Source: Zychaea mexicana
Lineage: Eukaryota > Mucoromycota > Mucoromycetes > Mucorales > Lichtheimiaceae
DNA: 64,000 nucleotides
Direction of reading: 5' to 3'
Assembly (NCBI RefSeq): GCF_025766255.1
Contig: NW_026516809.1
Location: 1 to 64,000 of the forward strand
The position numbers and the translations under genes are program-made. Shown one piece after another: positions 11,691-21,303 of the stretch. The notes under the pieces were generated by a model. It was not told the origin of the DNA. It saw nothing but the letters and a program-made list of their open reading frames with translations, and searched no databases. Every line of letters starts with the position of its first letter. Within the stretch, counting starts at the first letter, position 1.

Positions 11691-12124
11691 GAATAAAGGA
11701 ACCGTTGGATAACTAGTACTGTCCCAAATCTAAACTATATACACTCGGGTCACAACGGGTCAACGGGTCGGGTCAAGGGTTGGACGGGTCGACCCGTGGG
11801 TCAGAAAAGCAGCAACCCGACCCGTTAACCCGTCCTTGACCCGTGGGTCGGTTTTGACCCGCGGGTCAGATTGCGACCCCTAATTTTAATGCAGTCTAGT
11901 AACCCTAGATGACTAATTAGCTGAAATATGTCAGGATAGCCAAACTAATTTTTATTGAAATAATTCATGCACGAATGTCTTGGCATGCATACATTTAAAT
12001 TTTTGAAAAAAAATAAAAATTGAATTTTTTTTTTAATATAAAAATAACACCACAGAATATAAAGCAAAATATATATGTTATATTTTTTAGCACTCCAACA
12101 AAACTACCCCAACGAAAACACAAC

Positions 12125-13990
12125 ATGGACCAAATGAACCTCCTCACATTTATTGCCATTATGGCTGAATTTATTCCTATTTTAGGAATAACATTGACGC
12201 TCTTAATAGAAAGAGCAAAGCATCTTGCTGAACATCATCAAGATGTTAGTGAAAAAACAATTGCTGACCAACTGAGGGTCGAACTCGAAAAGGACCTCAA
12301 AAAGGCTAACATAACAAAGGAAGTAAGGGACGAGAACCGTACTGCAATAATGGGATGGATTAGGGCTTTTGCAAAATTCCTCAAATCCTCAAATCCTCAA
12401 TTTTCCGATGCAATGTTAGAGGGTAACACCTCTGGTGCAGATTCCTTGCAGGGTGGCAAAGAATTCCGATTCCAAAACACTAAAGGGCTGTTCACATATA
12501 TTTGTAAGGACTTCCATTTAACAAAAGAACAAATCATGGAATGGTTTATAAAACATGAACGTATTGGTTATCGAATTGAAAAGGCAATTGCATGTGATGA
12601 AATTGCACCAGAAACTGGTGAGAAACATGTTCATATATGGATACAAATGAATGAGCGGTTCGACACAAAAACAGCACGTAAATTCTTTACTATCGATGGT
12701 TTTACTCCAAATATTAAACCAGGTGGTAATCCACAAAAGTCCATTAGCTACTGTATGAAAGGAAAAGATTATATTTGTTATAATATGGATCCAAATTATG
12801 AAGTTAAGACCAGAAAAATGCACCAACAGTTACTTGGATATCAATTAATTACGAAGCAGCTTAATATGCGGAAGGCTACCGAAATATATCCAGAATTGCT
12901 ATGGAAATATGATACTGTAAAATCAAATTTAAATCTTTACTTTCATGATGCAGATATGGAAAATAACCCTGGAAGTAAATTACATATGTGGTCTATGTTT
13001 GGGATTGAAACAATGTTTGGTGGTAAAAATAAGATACCACAATACTGGATTGTAGGTCCATCAAATGTAGGTAAGACATATAACATTGATGTATTAGAAC
13101 AAGGTGGCCATCGAGCATATCTAATGAATAAAGAAAATGATTGGTTAGATTATAAGGATGATGATTATGATTTTATGTATAATGAAGAAACAGGTTCTGA
13201 TTTCAAATTAACATTTTTAAACCAAATGTTAGAAGGAACACGGTTAAAACTTAATGGCAAATTCACAAAGTCAATAACTAAAAAGAAAAATATGCCAATA
13301 ATACTGAATAGTAACTATATGCCGCACATGTTATACAAAAACAAATCAGTATATGAGTTAGAGCCAACGCTCAATCGTTTATATATTATCTATGTTGATA
13401 AGAACCGTAAAGGTCATATAATATGGAATCCATACACAATGAAGGTGAAGGATTATGAAAATAAATTCATGTCTTATGAAAACATAGATATGTATGAGGA
13501 CTTATACAAAGGTGAATTCGAAAACGAATACCAAGATCAGCATACATTTATCTGTTATGCACATAATAGTGGTCAGGATGATATTAAAAAATATACACCG
13601 ATGGATAAAACAGTAGAGGAACTACAAGAATTAGCTGACACAGAAGAATATATGAAGGAACAAGAAGAAAAACATAATAGTAATAATACACAGAACAATA
13701 AACAACATAATCCGCCTCAACAAAATAATAGAGGATGGTCAACTATAAAGGTACCATCATCAGTAGATTGTAGGCATTGGGAAGATGTCTTTAATGATAT
13801 AAAATGTGATGATGTTGTAAATGATACTACTGATTGGGAAAACCCACCAGAAGATATAGAGAAACATAAATACATAGATGTAAGTACATCTGAATCAGAG
13901 AAAAGCAGTGATTGCAACATACCAAATAATATACCAAAACGTAAAAAGAAAAAAAGACACATTAAAATAAACGGAGAAACAAGCAAATAG
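12125..13990 (+). CDS. CRESS-type Rep: HUH endonuclease + SF3 helicase
   Basis: An intact ORF of 621 aa; the ATG at 12125 is chosen because unit B has its ATG at the equivalent place, although an in-frame ORF reaches back to 12020. Residues 1-110 are a helical extension not typical of viral Reps. The HUH domain follows: motif I GLFTYI near 121, motif II HVHIW near 168, and motif III with the catalytic Tyr near 209 (SYCMKGK). The superfamily 3 helicase has Walker A GPSNVGKT near 311, Walker B DFMYNEE near 349 and motif C ILNSN near 393. The tail is Asn/Glu-rich and ends in a basic, nuclear-signal-like PKRKKKKR. By family, such proteins nick single-stranded origins and unwind DNA for rolling-circle replication. 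All key residues are present. A 60-codon open stretch in another frame follows at 14043-14234 and might be a lost C-terminal piece. Confidence 0.9.
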   Translation: MDQMNLLTFIAIMAEFIPILGITLTLLIERAKHLAEHHQDVSEKTIADQLRVELEKDLKKANITKEVRDENRTAIMGWIRAFAKFLKSSNPQFSDAMLEGNTSGADSLQGGKEFRFQNTKGLFTYICKDFHLTKEQIMEWFIKHERIGYRIEKAIACDEIAPETGEKHVHIWIQMNERFDTKTARKFFTIDGFTPNIKPGGNPQKSISYCMKGKDYICYNMDPNYEVKTRKMHQQLLGYQLITKQLNMRKATEIYPELLWKYDTVKSNLNLYFHDADMENNPGSKLHMWSMFGIETMFGGKNKIPQYWIVGPSNVGKTYNIDVLEQGGHRAYLMNKENDWLDYKDDDYDFMYNEETGSDFKLTFLNQMLEGTRLKLNGKFTKSITKKKNMPIILNSNYMPHMLYKNKSVYELEPTLNRLYIIYVDKNRKGHIIWNPYTMKVKDYENKFMSYENIDMYEDLYKGEFENEYQDQHTFICYAHNSGQDDIKKYTPMDKTVEELQELADTEEYMKEQEEKHNSNNTQNNKQHNPPQQNNRGWSTIKVPSSVDCRHWEDVFNDIKCDDVVNDTTDWENPPEDIEKHKYIDVSTSESEKSSDCNIPNNIPKRKKKKRHIKINGETSK

Positions 13991-14230
13991 TAGAAGAAAT
14001 ACAGCCAAAAGAATATTTTAAAAAGCATAAGGATATAAAAAGGCTATAATAGATGATATAGATATAACAAAAGAAACTGACGTCAAAAATAAATCAACAG
14101 ATACTAATATAAGTACAAGTATAACTAATGAATGCATAAAACATAAATATAATTGGGCAAATAAACGAAAGGTTGATGCGGTCAGTTTCAATATGAGATT
14201 TTTTAATAAGCAAATAAGTAAGAAATTAAT

Positions 14231-15714
14231 TTAGAGCTGAATACCATGTGTGGCCATATATTCATGTAGCATTTCCCGGGAATTAAACTTATCAACTGTT
14301 AACCAACTATTATCCTTTACACTATATCCAACCTACTTAACCTCAAATATGTACTTATTATCAGTATACACATGTCCTACAATCTTCTCAATTTCATATG
14401 AATTACTATGTTCTATATTTCTCTGTTCTCTTTGATTTTTTCTCTTGCGTTTAGATGTATTATTTTCAGTTTCGTCCTCACTATCTATAGCCATATCTAT
14501 TGATTGATTAATGTTAAGCTGTAGAAATTTCTGCTGCATATCAACCATTTCGTTATATTCAGTATTTACTTTTTGCTCATTTGTAAATACTAAGTCAAGT
14601 TTGTTTTTCTTACTTGGGAATTCAAAATCTTTTCCATACCATAATTTATGATGTGGTTGTACCTCTATATTATACTTATTTACAAATCGCCATATATTAG
14701 TAAGAATACAAGCAACACGAAACTGAATATTATAATATCTTATATCGGTTATTTGCAATGCTGCACGATTATTATTAAACCGTTCAAATTTAGAGCCTAA
14801 CATAGAGAACTGTGCTTCTATTGCTGAACGAAATGATCCAAACTTATTATTAAAGTATGTCTCATTGATTGTTAACTTTTGTCCTAGTTCTTTTCTTATG
14901 GATGTAAAAAATTACGGTCATAAAAACTATATTTAGCATCTGTCGCATTATCTTTAAACTTTTGTATAAATAAGTTATATCCACCATCCATTCCTAAACA
15001 ATCTGCCTCACTTATTTTTTTATATAGTTTCATATTAATAAACATAGTACCATCATTTCCGATAGCACATTTTTCAGATACTGAAACATGTGTAATTATT
15101 TCATTCATATCCTGTATAACTTGTGTACGTACAGCTGGCCCTTTTAATTTATATGAATATAACTGTGAATGTGACTCATTTGGTTTATAATACTTTATTT
15201 TACTATCATGTCCATCAATAAATAGTGTAACATTCTTAAAACCATCTGGATTGTTTATTATTGCTGATAGAATGCGAATATGTAGTGATGAGAACATACT
15301 ATCTAAATCTTGTTTTACCTTTTTATTCAATTCATTATAGTTAGTAATCCAGAACTGCTTATACAAATCATAAAATATTGCATATAGCATAACAGTATGC
15401 ATATCCTTTCCTGATACACCTGATACTATATGATATAATAATGCAAGTCCTTTTTCAATCTCGCGGTATGGCCCTGGATATTCAATATTTCCATATAAAA
15501 CTGTAAGAAAATAAAATACAGGTATAAATCCAAATCTATGAAGTAATACATCCTTTATATCATTTATTGTATTATTCTTCATATCTTTAATAGCTGTTCT
15601 ATGATTAAATCTATGTTGCATTTCAGGCCAAGATTTATCAAAAAAAGTCCATTTATTATCAATCAAATTTTTAATTTCAATATCGAGTTGTTCAGTATGT
15701 TGTGTTGTATTCAT
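14231..15714 (-). pseudogene. DDE transposase with chromodomain, near-intact
   Basis: It starts at 15714 (MNTTQHTEQL). Residues 1-110 are helical and Phe/Tyr-rich. The DDE_Tnp_4-like core has LFIDGHDSKI with the first Asp, YSYKLKGPAVRTQVI, GNDGTMF with the second Asp, MDGGY, and FRSAIEAQFSMLGSKFERF with the probable catalytic Glu. A lysine-rich linker leads to a C-terminal chromodomain (EIEKIVGH, KYIFEV, VGYSVKDNSW), a histone-tail reader in other proteins and targeting device of some retrotransposons. Two lesions are seen: a -1 frame change at a TTTTTTA run near 14913-14918, and TAG at 14333-14335 where the chromodomain should have its KW Trp. It faces Rep, with about 240 bp between the stop codons. 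If active, it would presumably integrate or excise the unit. Confidence 0.82.
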
Positions 15715-15974
15715 TTTTATTTGTTGTTATGTACTTTAAACAATCGCTCTTTTTTTTCTCGTGGGAGGCTACCAATATAAATAAAAAATTCAATTTTTAT
15801 TATTTTTATTATAAATCAATAATTATTTCGGCCACTGATGGTTATACCGGTCATAGTAATTTTATTATCTATATTACAGCTAGTAGATTATAATTGGTTA
15901 GACAACTAATAGTAGGACGCCGATTTTAAAAATTCAAGGGACCGGTTAAGGTTATAATGATTATGCTCCGATTT

Positions 15975-17119
15975 ATTGGTACTAATTGGACGAATAGCCA
16001 CACTAAGTTAGTGTAACCAAAATAATTTTCATAAAATTAAATTATGTATGTCTTAGCATGCATATATTTAAAATTTTGAAAAATAAAAATTGAATTTTTT
16101 TTATTATATAAAAATAACACCTCATAATATCAAATATGAACAACACAATCACATTCAACAATGACAAAATTGTCCTTGATACTAATAAATTAAGTATATT
16201 TTTAAATAATAATAATATAAACATTAAAGGATTTGCTGAAGAAACAATTTATAGAAAATATGATATAAATTATAATATCAAAAAGAGTAAATCATTAATA
16301 AAATGTAAAGCATCAAAAAAACAAAAAGAGATATCTAAAAATAATTTAAATAAAACGAATAATGAAAGAGATATTATTTCTATTAAAAAAAGTAAAGAGA
16401 ATACATTAAAGGAAAATATAAAACTAAAGGAAAAATTACATAAATATGAGAAATACTATGAAAATCCTAATACATTACCTCCAAAAGAAATAGTTGCCGA
16501 AAATTCAAATTCTCAGCAATTTGAAATTCCTCATATTTCAAATTCTTAGGAATCTGAAATTCCTTATATTTCAAATACACAGACAAAAGAAACATATGTT
16601 GAAAATTCAAACTCTCAGCAATCCTCAAATCCTCATTTTTCCGAAGCAATGTTAGAAAATAACACTTCCAGTGCGGCTACCTCACAGGGTAATTCTGATA
16701 ACGATGAATGTGATTCAGGTGAGGGTGAATATATGTGTATGATTGCATGTAAGCCCTGTATGGATAAATTAAATGATACTTATGATTGTAGTTTTATTGA
16801 TGAACTTATTTTAAAACTTGAAAAGGAAAAATATAAGTATAAAAGGTTTTTCAATACATACTTTAGATATTATATTGATTTAATAAAAGCAAAAGAAGCA
16901 AACAGGGATGATATTCTGCAAATGTGTCAAGAGCAAATGCAGAAACGAATCATTGAATATAGTCAGATATATGCAGATGAAAATGGAAGTGAAGATGAAG
17001 ATAGTGATGATTCTGATTAAAATTATATCGGCCATTAATGGCTATACTAGTTAGGACAGGCTTATTAACTACAACAAAATCAATAAACAACTAACAGCTA
17101 GACAACTAATAGCAGGACT
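15975..17119 (+). mobile_element. Unit B, relative of unit A with a different ORF
   Basis: The left 150 bp repeats the left end of unit A (ATAGCCACACTAA, then GTCTTAGCATGCATA, then AAAAATTGAATTTTTT). The right end repeats the unit A right end (CGGCCATTAATGGCTATAC and AGACAACTAATAGCAGGAC). The last base of that motif abuts the interrupted coding sequence of another transposase at 17120. The left side has a near-perfect hairpin CACTAAGTTAGTG, and the right side a GCCATTAATGGC palindrome. It probably depends on unit A for movement, but this is inference from the shared ends. Confidence 0.6.
16136..17020 (+). pseudogene. Unit B protein sharing a segment with Rep
   Basis: One reading frame of 294 codons interrupted by a single TAG at 16547-16549, probably CAG or another sense codon originally because the surrounding text is repetitive. 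Residues 1-130 are Asn/Lys-rich with a likely coiled coil (KENIKLKEKLHKYEKYY). Near residues 160-190 the sequence SSNPHFSEAMLENNTSS matches SSNPQFSDAMLEGNTSG of Rep, at DNA level too (16622-16693 and 12391-12460). The C-terminal part has a CMIACKPCMDKL motif, a helical region and an acidic tail (EDEDSDDSD). No HUH, helicase or DDE motif is present. It could be an accessory, DNA-binding or packaging protein; the function is unknown. Confidence 0.6.
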
Positions 17120-18233
17120 TCCTTCCACGGACTCGTCACTGAGGAGTGATTCTCTTTCTACATGCTTCCCTTGTTGATGTGTTGAGATGGACCCAGAATC
17201 ACGGAATTCGCGTGCCCAGTAGTGGATGGCCTTTGCCCTGTACTCTTTTGATGGGGTGGTCCAGATATCGACAGCAGCTCTTTGAGAACTATCAATACTT
17301 TTCAATCCCTGTGACCGATAGTGATAGTACTGGTATACAGCTTGTGTTTTTGCCATTTGAAAAGCACCCATAGTATTGAGCGTGCTTCCTTTGTTCGCTA
17401 CCGGCTTTATAAGTGCTGTTAAAGATGCTAAAAGCTGTGAGAGTTGCTCCTCACTATCAATAATGGCGACGCTGTGGTTTTTGTGGAGAGCTTTAGAAGA
17501 GTTCTCTGAATGTATACACGGCGTTTGCGTCACCTTCATGAAATAACTATCGACCTTTTTGCAACCTTCTGCAGCAGCTCTTGCTTCTTGTTCGTCTCTG
17601 CCAGTTAGTCGTACGGGAGTCTTTGTTATATACTACACGCATGGATTTATCTGCATCATCTTTCTAAGCCAGCAATAGTTTTGCAGCCTATTGAGCATCA
17701 TTAAGAAATAATAAACTTTAAAGTTAATATCATAAAAAGATATTTCATTATGTAATTATTAATTATTTTATAATTTCTAATTACTATTAAATCTTTAATT
17801 ACAAAAAAAAAAGTTATTTCTCATACATGTTTTATCTATAAAGAATTTATCCTTAGAAGATACATCTTTGTAAATTCTGCCAAGACAAAAACTAAAGCTT
17901 TTTATGGAGAATTTAGAACCTTTTTCTCTAGAGAAAAAGAACCACAAAAAGAGTCACTTAGTAAGTTAAGAACTTACGAGTTTTTTTGAGGTTCAACAAT
18001 GCTCGTTGTAATATGTTGTGCGTCAGGTCAAGGAGTTCCCAATCGTTGATATTATCGTCGTCGTTGTTGTCACTTAGTTCAGATCCTGCATCGACATCTG
18101 TAATAGTCACTGGACTTTCCGAAGCTATGAATCTTCCATATTCATCGTATCGTTTTCTCTTTGCGTTCTCTCTAGCGCTCTTCTGGCGCTTCCTAAGTGG
18201 CGGCATCTGGTAGAAGGAACAGGGTGTGGCCAC
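17120..18233 (-). pseudogene. 5' half of a fungal DDE-type transposase gene
   Basis: Exon 1 starts at 18233 (MATPCSFYQM) and runs to about 17967, with a basic stretch (RKRQKSARENAKRKR) and an acidic Asp/Asn stretch. After an AT-rich intron, coding resumes at about 17630 with RDEQEARAAAEGCKKVDSYF and continues through KEYRAKAIHYWAREFRDSG and HQQGKHVERESLLSDESV, blocks I associate with the N-terminal part of large fungal transposases. The frame is cut at 17120 by unit B, and no 3' half is found on the far side of units A and B. The family assignment is by general resemblance only. Confidence 0.5.
17690..17966 (-). mobile_element. AT-rich MITE-like sequence forming an intron
   Basis: Read on the minus strand it begins GTAAGTT, then has GTGACTCTTT, GGTTCTTT and the perfect palindrome TTTTTCTCTAGAGAAAAA. 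The same order occurs on the plus strand at about 3394-3475. Here the initial GTAAGTT coincides with the 5' splice site of the transposase fragment, so the element may be acting as the intron. Confidence 0.45.
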
Positions 18234-18551
18234 ATCTCAGCTCTTGTGAATAACAGTGTAAGGCATTAGATACTAACCAAATTAGGAAATTTCACGTGAG
18301 TATTATTTACCTAATATGCATGAGTGTGTTTCAATTTTCCCCTTCGCCTGCAAAATTTTCCTAACCAGCAGACTTTGATGACTATCCTCTCCTTCCCAGA
18401 ACATTATTTTAAGAAGTTAGCCAAATAGAAATAGACTAAAGATGCTTAAGAAACAATTGATTTGGTTGCTTTTATGGTAAATTTGTTTTTGGGGGTGCTG
18501 ATAGCTTTCAATTTTGGGGAAAATTTTGGCGGTTATAGATGAAATACACAT
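18234..18551. other. Intergenic, nothing recognised
   Basis: Upstream of the transposase fragment and before the segmental duplicate. No ORF, repeat or RNA was recognised. Confidence 0.4.
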
Positions 18552-19389
18552 AGCTTAAATAAGACAATGGTGTGTATAATAGAGAAGAGGTGGTTGGAGT
18601 GGAACAAACAAGACCAGGAACACTATTTAATGCCTTGAATAGAAATCTGAGTATATTTGACCGTTGCCAAGCGACCAATAATAGCAGAATTTGTGAAGGA
18701 AAAAGGTCAATACATCGTAGCAACCATGACTTTCAGTTTTGACAGCAAGAATTCTGGTCAACAACAAGGTTTTTGAGTTCCTTCCACCATCACTTATCAG
18801 TTTTTCGCTACCTCTTTATTAACAGTATATAGCAGTAGCGCAATCAGTAGCTCAAGGAAATCGTTTCAGTAGACTAGACTGTTTCAAAATCAATATGTAT
18901 CGATAACTAAATTATTTTTATAATGAATCACAAAACGGATTGTGTACAAACTCAATGATCTGCTTTAAACAGTGACGGAAGAAAATAAAAGAACAGTGGC
19001 AGTATCTTTCTAATAATAACAGGATACATTGCTTGGTTATGTATTATGATCCATAGCCTGCTACATCTTTCCTTCAACCAAACTACCGAATAGTCATTAC
19101 AGGTGTACGTAATCCTATATATTTCTTAGATAAGGCACATATGATTTTGTATGTTGCTCCACCATATTTTCTAATTCTTCATCTCTCCCGTAAATAAGCT
19201 CCCTTTATCCTGTATACTTGTCTGTTACAATCGCATCTCTAGTTTATCCAGTCTAAAATAAAAATATTGCCAGAAAAAAATGTCATTGATACATTAGCTT
19301 CCACAAAAGAGTTGCATCATTTGTAAGCTCGATAAAGTACATACAAGATTACCATGATGAACACACTAGTTGATAAATCTATCCCTGCT

Positions 19390-19725
19390 GGGGGGTAATC
19401 CTTAAGTATAAAATCTTATAAGGTTTTATTGGTTAAGGATATATTATTGTTTAAACATATTTATGAAAAAATTAAAAATTAGATTATAATTTTTTTAAAA
19501 CTTTTTTTTAATTCTTTAAAGGGTTTATATTTTGTATAAACTTTTTTAAACTGTTTAAACTTCAATATTCTTAATGTTTAATCTTTAATTTAAAAAGTAG
19601 CGGAGTGGTAGTGAGCATACCCTCCTCTAGCCAAGGAAAACTTGGACGAAGGCTAGCTTGACAGAATAATAAAATATCATAAATTTGTTATTTATAACAA
19701 AATGTATAGATATTGTTTGTTCTCC
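19390..19725. mobile_element. GGGGGTAATCC element, first occurrence
   Basis: Missing from the equivalent place in copy B (27190), where ATCCCTGCTAGAATGCC is uninterrupted. The insert starts GGGGGGTAATCCTTAAG and is AT-rich with several inverted segments (GTTTAAACAT; GTATAAAC). It has a second part at 19598-19665 with a hairpin-forming CTAGCC/GGCTAG pair. The first 220 bp resemble 56909-57140. No coding capacity. It is probably a non-autonomous element, with the target duplication unresolved. Confidence 0.6.
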
Positions 19726-19767
19726 CTAGAATGCCATGACGACAGCTGGGGTTATTTGCAAGCAACG

Positions 19768-20013
19768 GAAAGAATACCCCAGATCAGGCGTGAATTTAAT
19801 GCAACACATCCTCAGGTAGCTCGAATCAGGCGCGAATTTAATGCAACACATCCTCAAACTATCACTCAATCCATTGTCTACTTGGAATATATCCACAAGG
19901 ACTCATCCCTGCCCTATATACATAGCACACGGCCACTAACATCGCAAGCAACGGAAAGAAGACCCCGGATCAGGCGCGAATTTAATGCAACACATCCTCG
20001 AACTATCACTCAA
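19768..20013 (+). repeat. Minisatellite in copy A
   Basis: Units built on AGGCGCGAATTTAATGCAAC followed by ACATCCTC occur three times, two of them in the first block and one after a 150-bp spacer. The matching array in copy B at 27248-27510 has four units, so copy number changed after duplication. It lies about 1.3 kb (copy A) or 270 bp (copy B) upstream of the family R start and could be a promoter-region array. Confidence 0.75.
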
Positions 20014-20119
20014 TCCATTGGTTACTCGGGATTTATCAGAGTGGCAAACTCCTGCCCTTGCTGTCGTCGACAAAAAGAAGGAAACGAACTTTTTCTCAGC
20101 CAGCTGAGAATATACTGTC

Positions 20120-21190
20120 ACGAGTTAGATTATTGAAATCCAGACTAAAAGTTATTTGCCATCCACTCATATTTTGAATCGTGGCAACTACTCTTGGCGA
20201 AAGTAAGGTGTGCTTTTTATCGATTCATCGTTGCCTTTAACATAATGTATAATAAAAACAACAACAATAATACTGGGGTTATTAAAATTACTATACACAT
20301 CTCCATCTTTATTGATATATATTATAGAAGTATACTATTTTTGAAGTGGCATTGTATAACAAACAATACACTTATACCTGGTGTATGAAAATTATATCAT
20401 ATTATTTGCTTGATTCAATTTCAATCATTATTATGGAACCAAATAAATGTGCTACATTTATAAATGTAAATTTTATATAAGATGAGTTGTAAATTGATTG
20501 TCATTATATAAAAAACAAGAAGCAGGATAAGTATGAAAGGTATATAATGACAACCTAATGTTTGTTACACTAAATATGGCATTGATGTAATATTGAAGAA
20601 TCAATGGTGCTTTTCATAGATTGTGAGTCATTGCACCAACAGCAACATTATTAATTCATGTGGTGGGGAAGGGAGAAGTGGTTTCATATACACTCACTAT
20701 CATGTACATGTGTACAGCACTCCTTTTGATTTTCAGCCCACAAATAAGTGAATATGTTTGTGAAATATCATTACATGTGTGTGTGTCTGTGTGTGTAAAT
20801 AGTAGACCTTTGAGAGTATTCATGGTATTAGGCATGCCAATAATGTATAATAATTCGATTCAACAGAAGGTAAACTAGTAAAAGACTGCGGTACCTATAA
20901 TACTATATGACAAGAATTGAACAGTGAAGTCAAATGCAGATTAGGAATTTCCTCGCCCTCTCGAATCAAGCGAGTCTGGAGAACTTCAATGGTGGTATGC
21001 ACACGAACATCAGCAAATGGTTCTGACGGTCTCAAGAAATCTTATAAGTACTTTCTTTCGACCTAGAATGCATACTATCCAGATTATACGGCCGTTGCCA
21101 TAGTGATGACCATCATTATCTAATATTTTTTCATCTTCTACATGAACATTGTTATATTAAGGACTTCGCTATACATTATTACTAGTGGGC
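20120..21190. other. Copy A-specific 1.07 kb stretch, no gene seen
   Basis: Copy B runs directly from CAGCCAGCTGAGAATACACTG into the family R promoter region, whereas copy A has about 1.07 kb of moderately AT-rich sequence in between. It includes a GTGTGTGTGTCTGTGTGTG run at about 20777-20797. No terminal repeats or coding signals were recognised. Either an insertion in A or a deletion in B would explain it. Confidence 0.5.
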
Positions 21191-21303
21191 ATAGTTTACC
21201 AAGTATGTAGTAACAGCTACTGGTGTGTTTCTGAGCAACAGAAGACATTGCGTGACCCAGTTACTGTGCATTTAAGCTCTTTCTGGTATTCAAAGTCATC
21301 ACC

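Larger units (their letters stand above)
7853..11882 (+). mobile_element. hAT transposon with GGGTC subterminal repeats
   Basis: Terminal inverted repeats TAGGGGTCGCAAT (7853-7865) and ATTGCGACCCCTA (11870-11882) enclose a hAT transposase gene. The outer 120 bp on both sides are packed with GGGTC/GACCC units, some arranged as palindromes such as GACCCGCGGGTC, a likely transposase-binding array. The 8-bp target duplication expected for hAT is not present (left flank CAACACCTAT, right flank ATTTTAATGC), and the family R sequence on the left is not resumed on the right, so the ends probably no longer belong to one insertion event. Confidence 0.88.
11936..15935. mobile_element. Composite unit A: Rep plus DDE/chromodomain gene
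   Basis: An AT-rich unit with two convergent genes, Rep (+) and a DDE/chromodomain transposase (-). The left flank holds GATAGCCA, and the right flank holds the inverse-like TGGTTATACC at about 15838-15848. Both flanks also contain AAAAATTGAATTTTTT or its inverse, which suggests imperfect terminal inverted repeats of roughly 100 bp. The left 130 bp is repeated directly at about 15975-16130, and the right-end motif AGACAACTAATAGYAGGAC (15902-15920) is repeated at 17101-17119; those repeats delimit unit B. Exact ends and target duplication are not resolved. No geminivirus-type TAGTATTAC nonamer was seen. Confidence 0.6.

Noticed and set aside
11936..17119. Geminivirus-type origin nonamer (TAGTATTAC-like) on a hairpin
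   Set aside because: Not found on reading either strand; hairpins exist (CACTAAGTTAGTG, GCCATTAATGGC) but without that loop.
19598..19665. Possible tRNA-derived SINE head (TAGCGGAGTGGTAGTGAGC)
   Set aside because: There is a box-A-like start but no box B and no cloverleaf; only the hairpin is supported, so it is mentioned within the MITE only.
20660..20878. 72-codon ORF in the copy A-specific stretch
   Set aside because: No conservation in copy B, low-complexity GTGTGT core, no recognisable domain.
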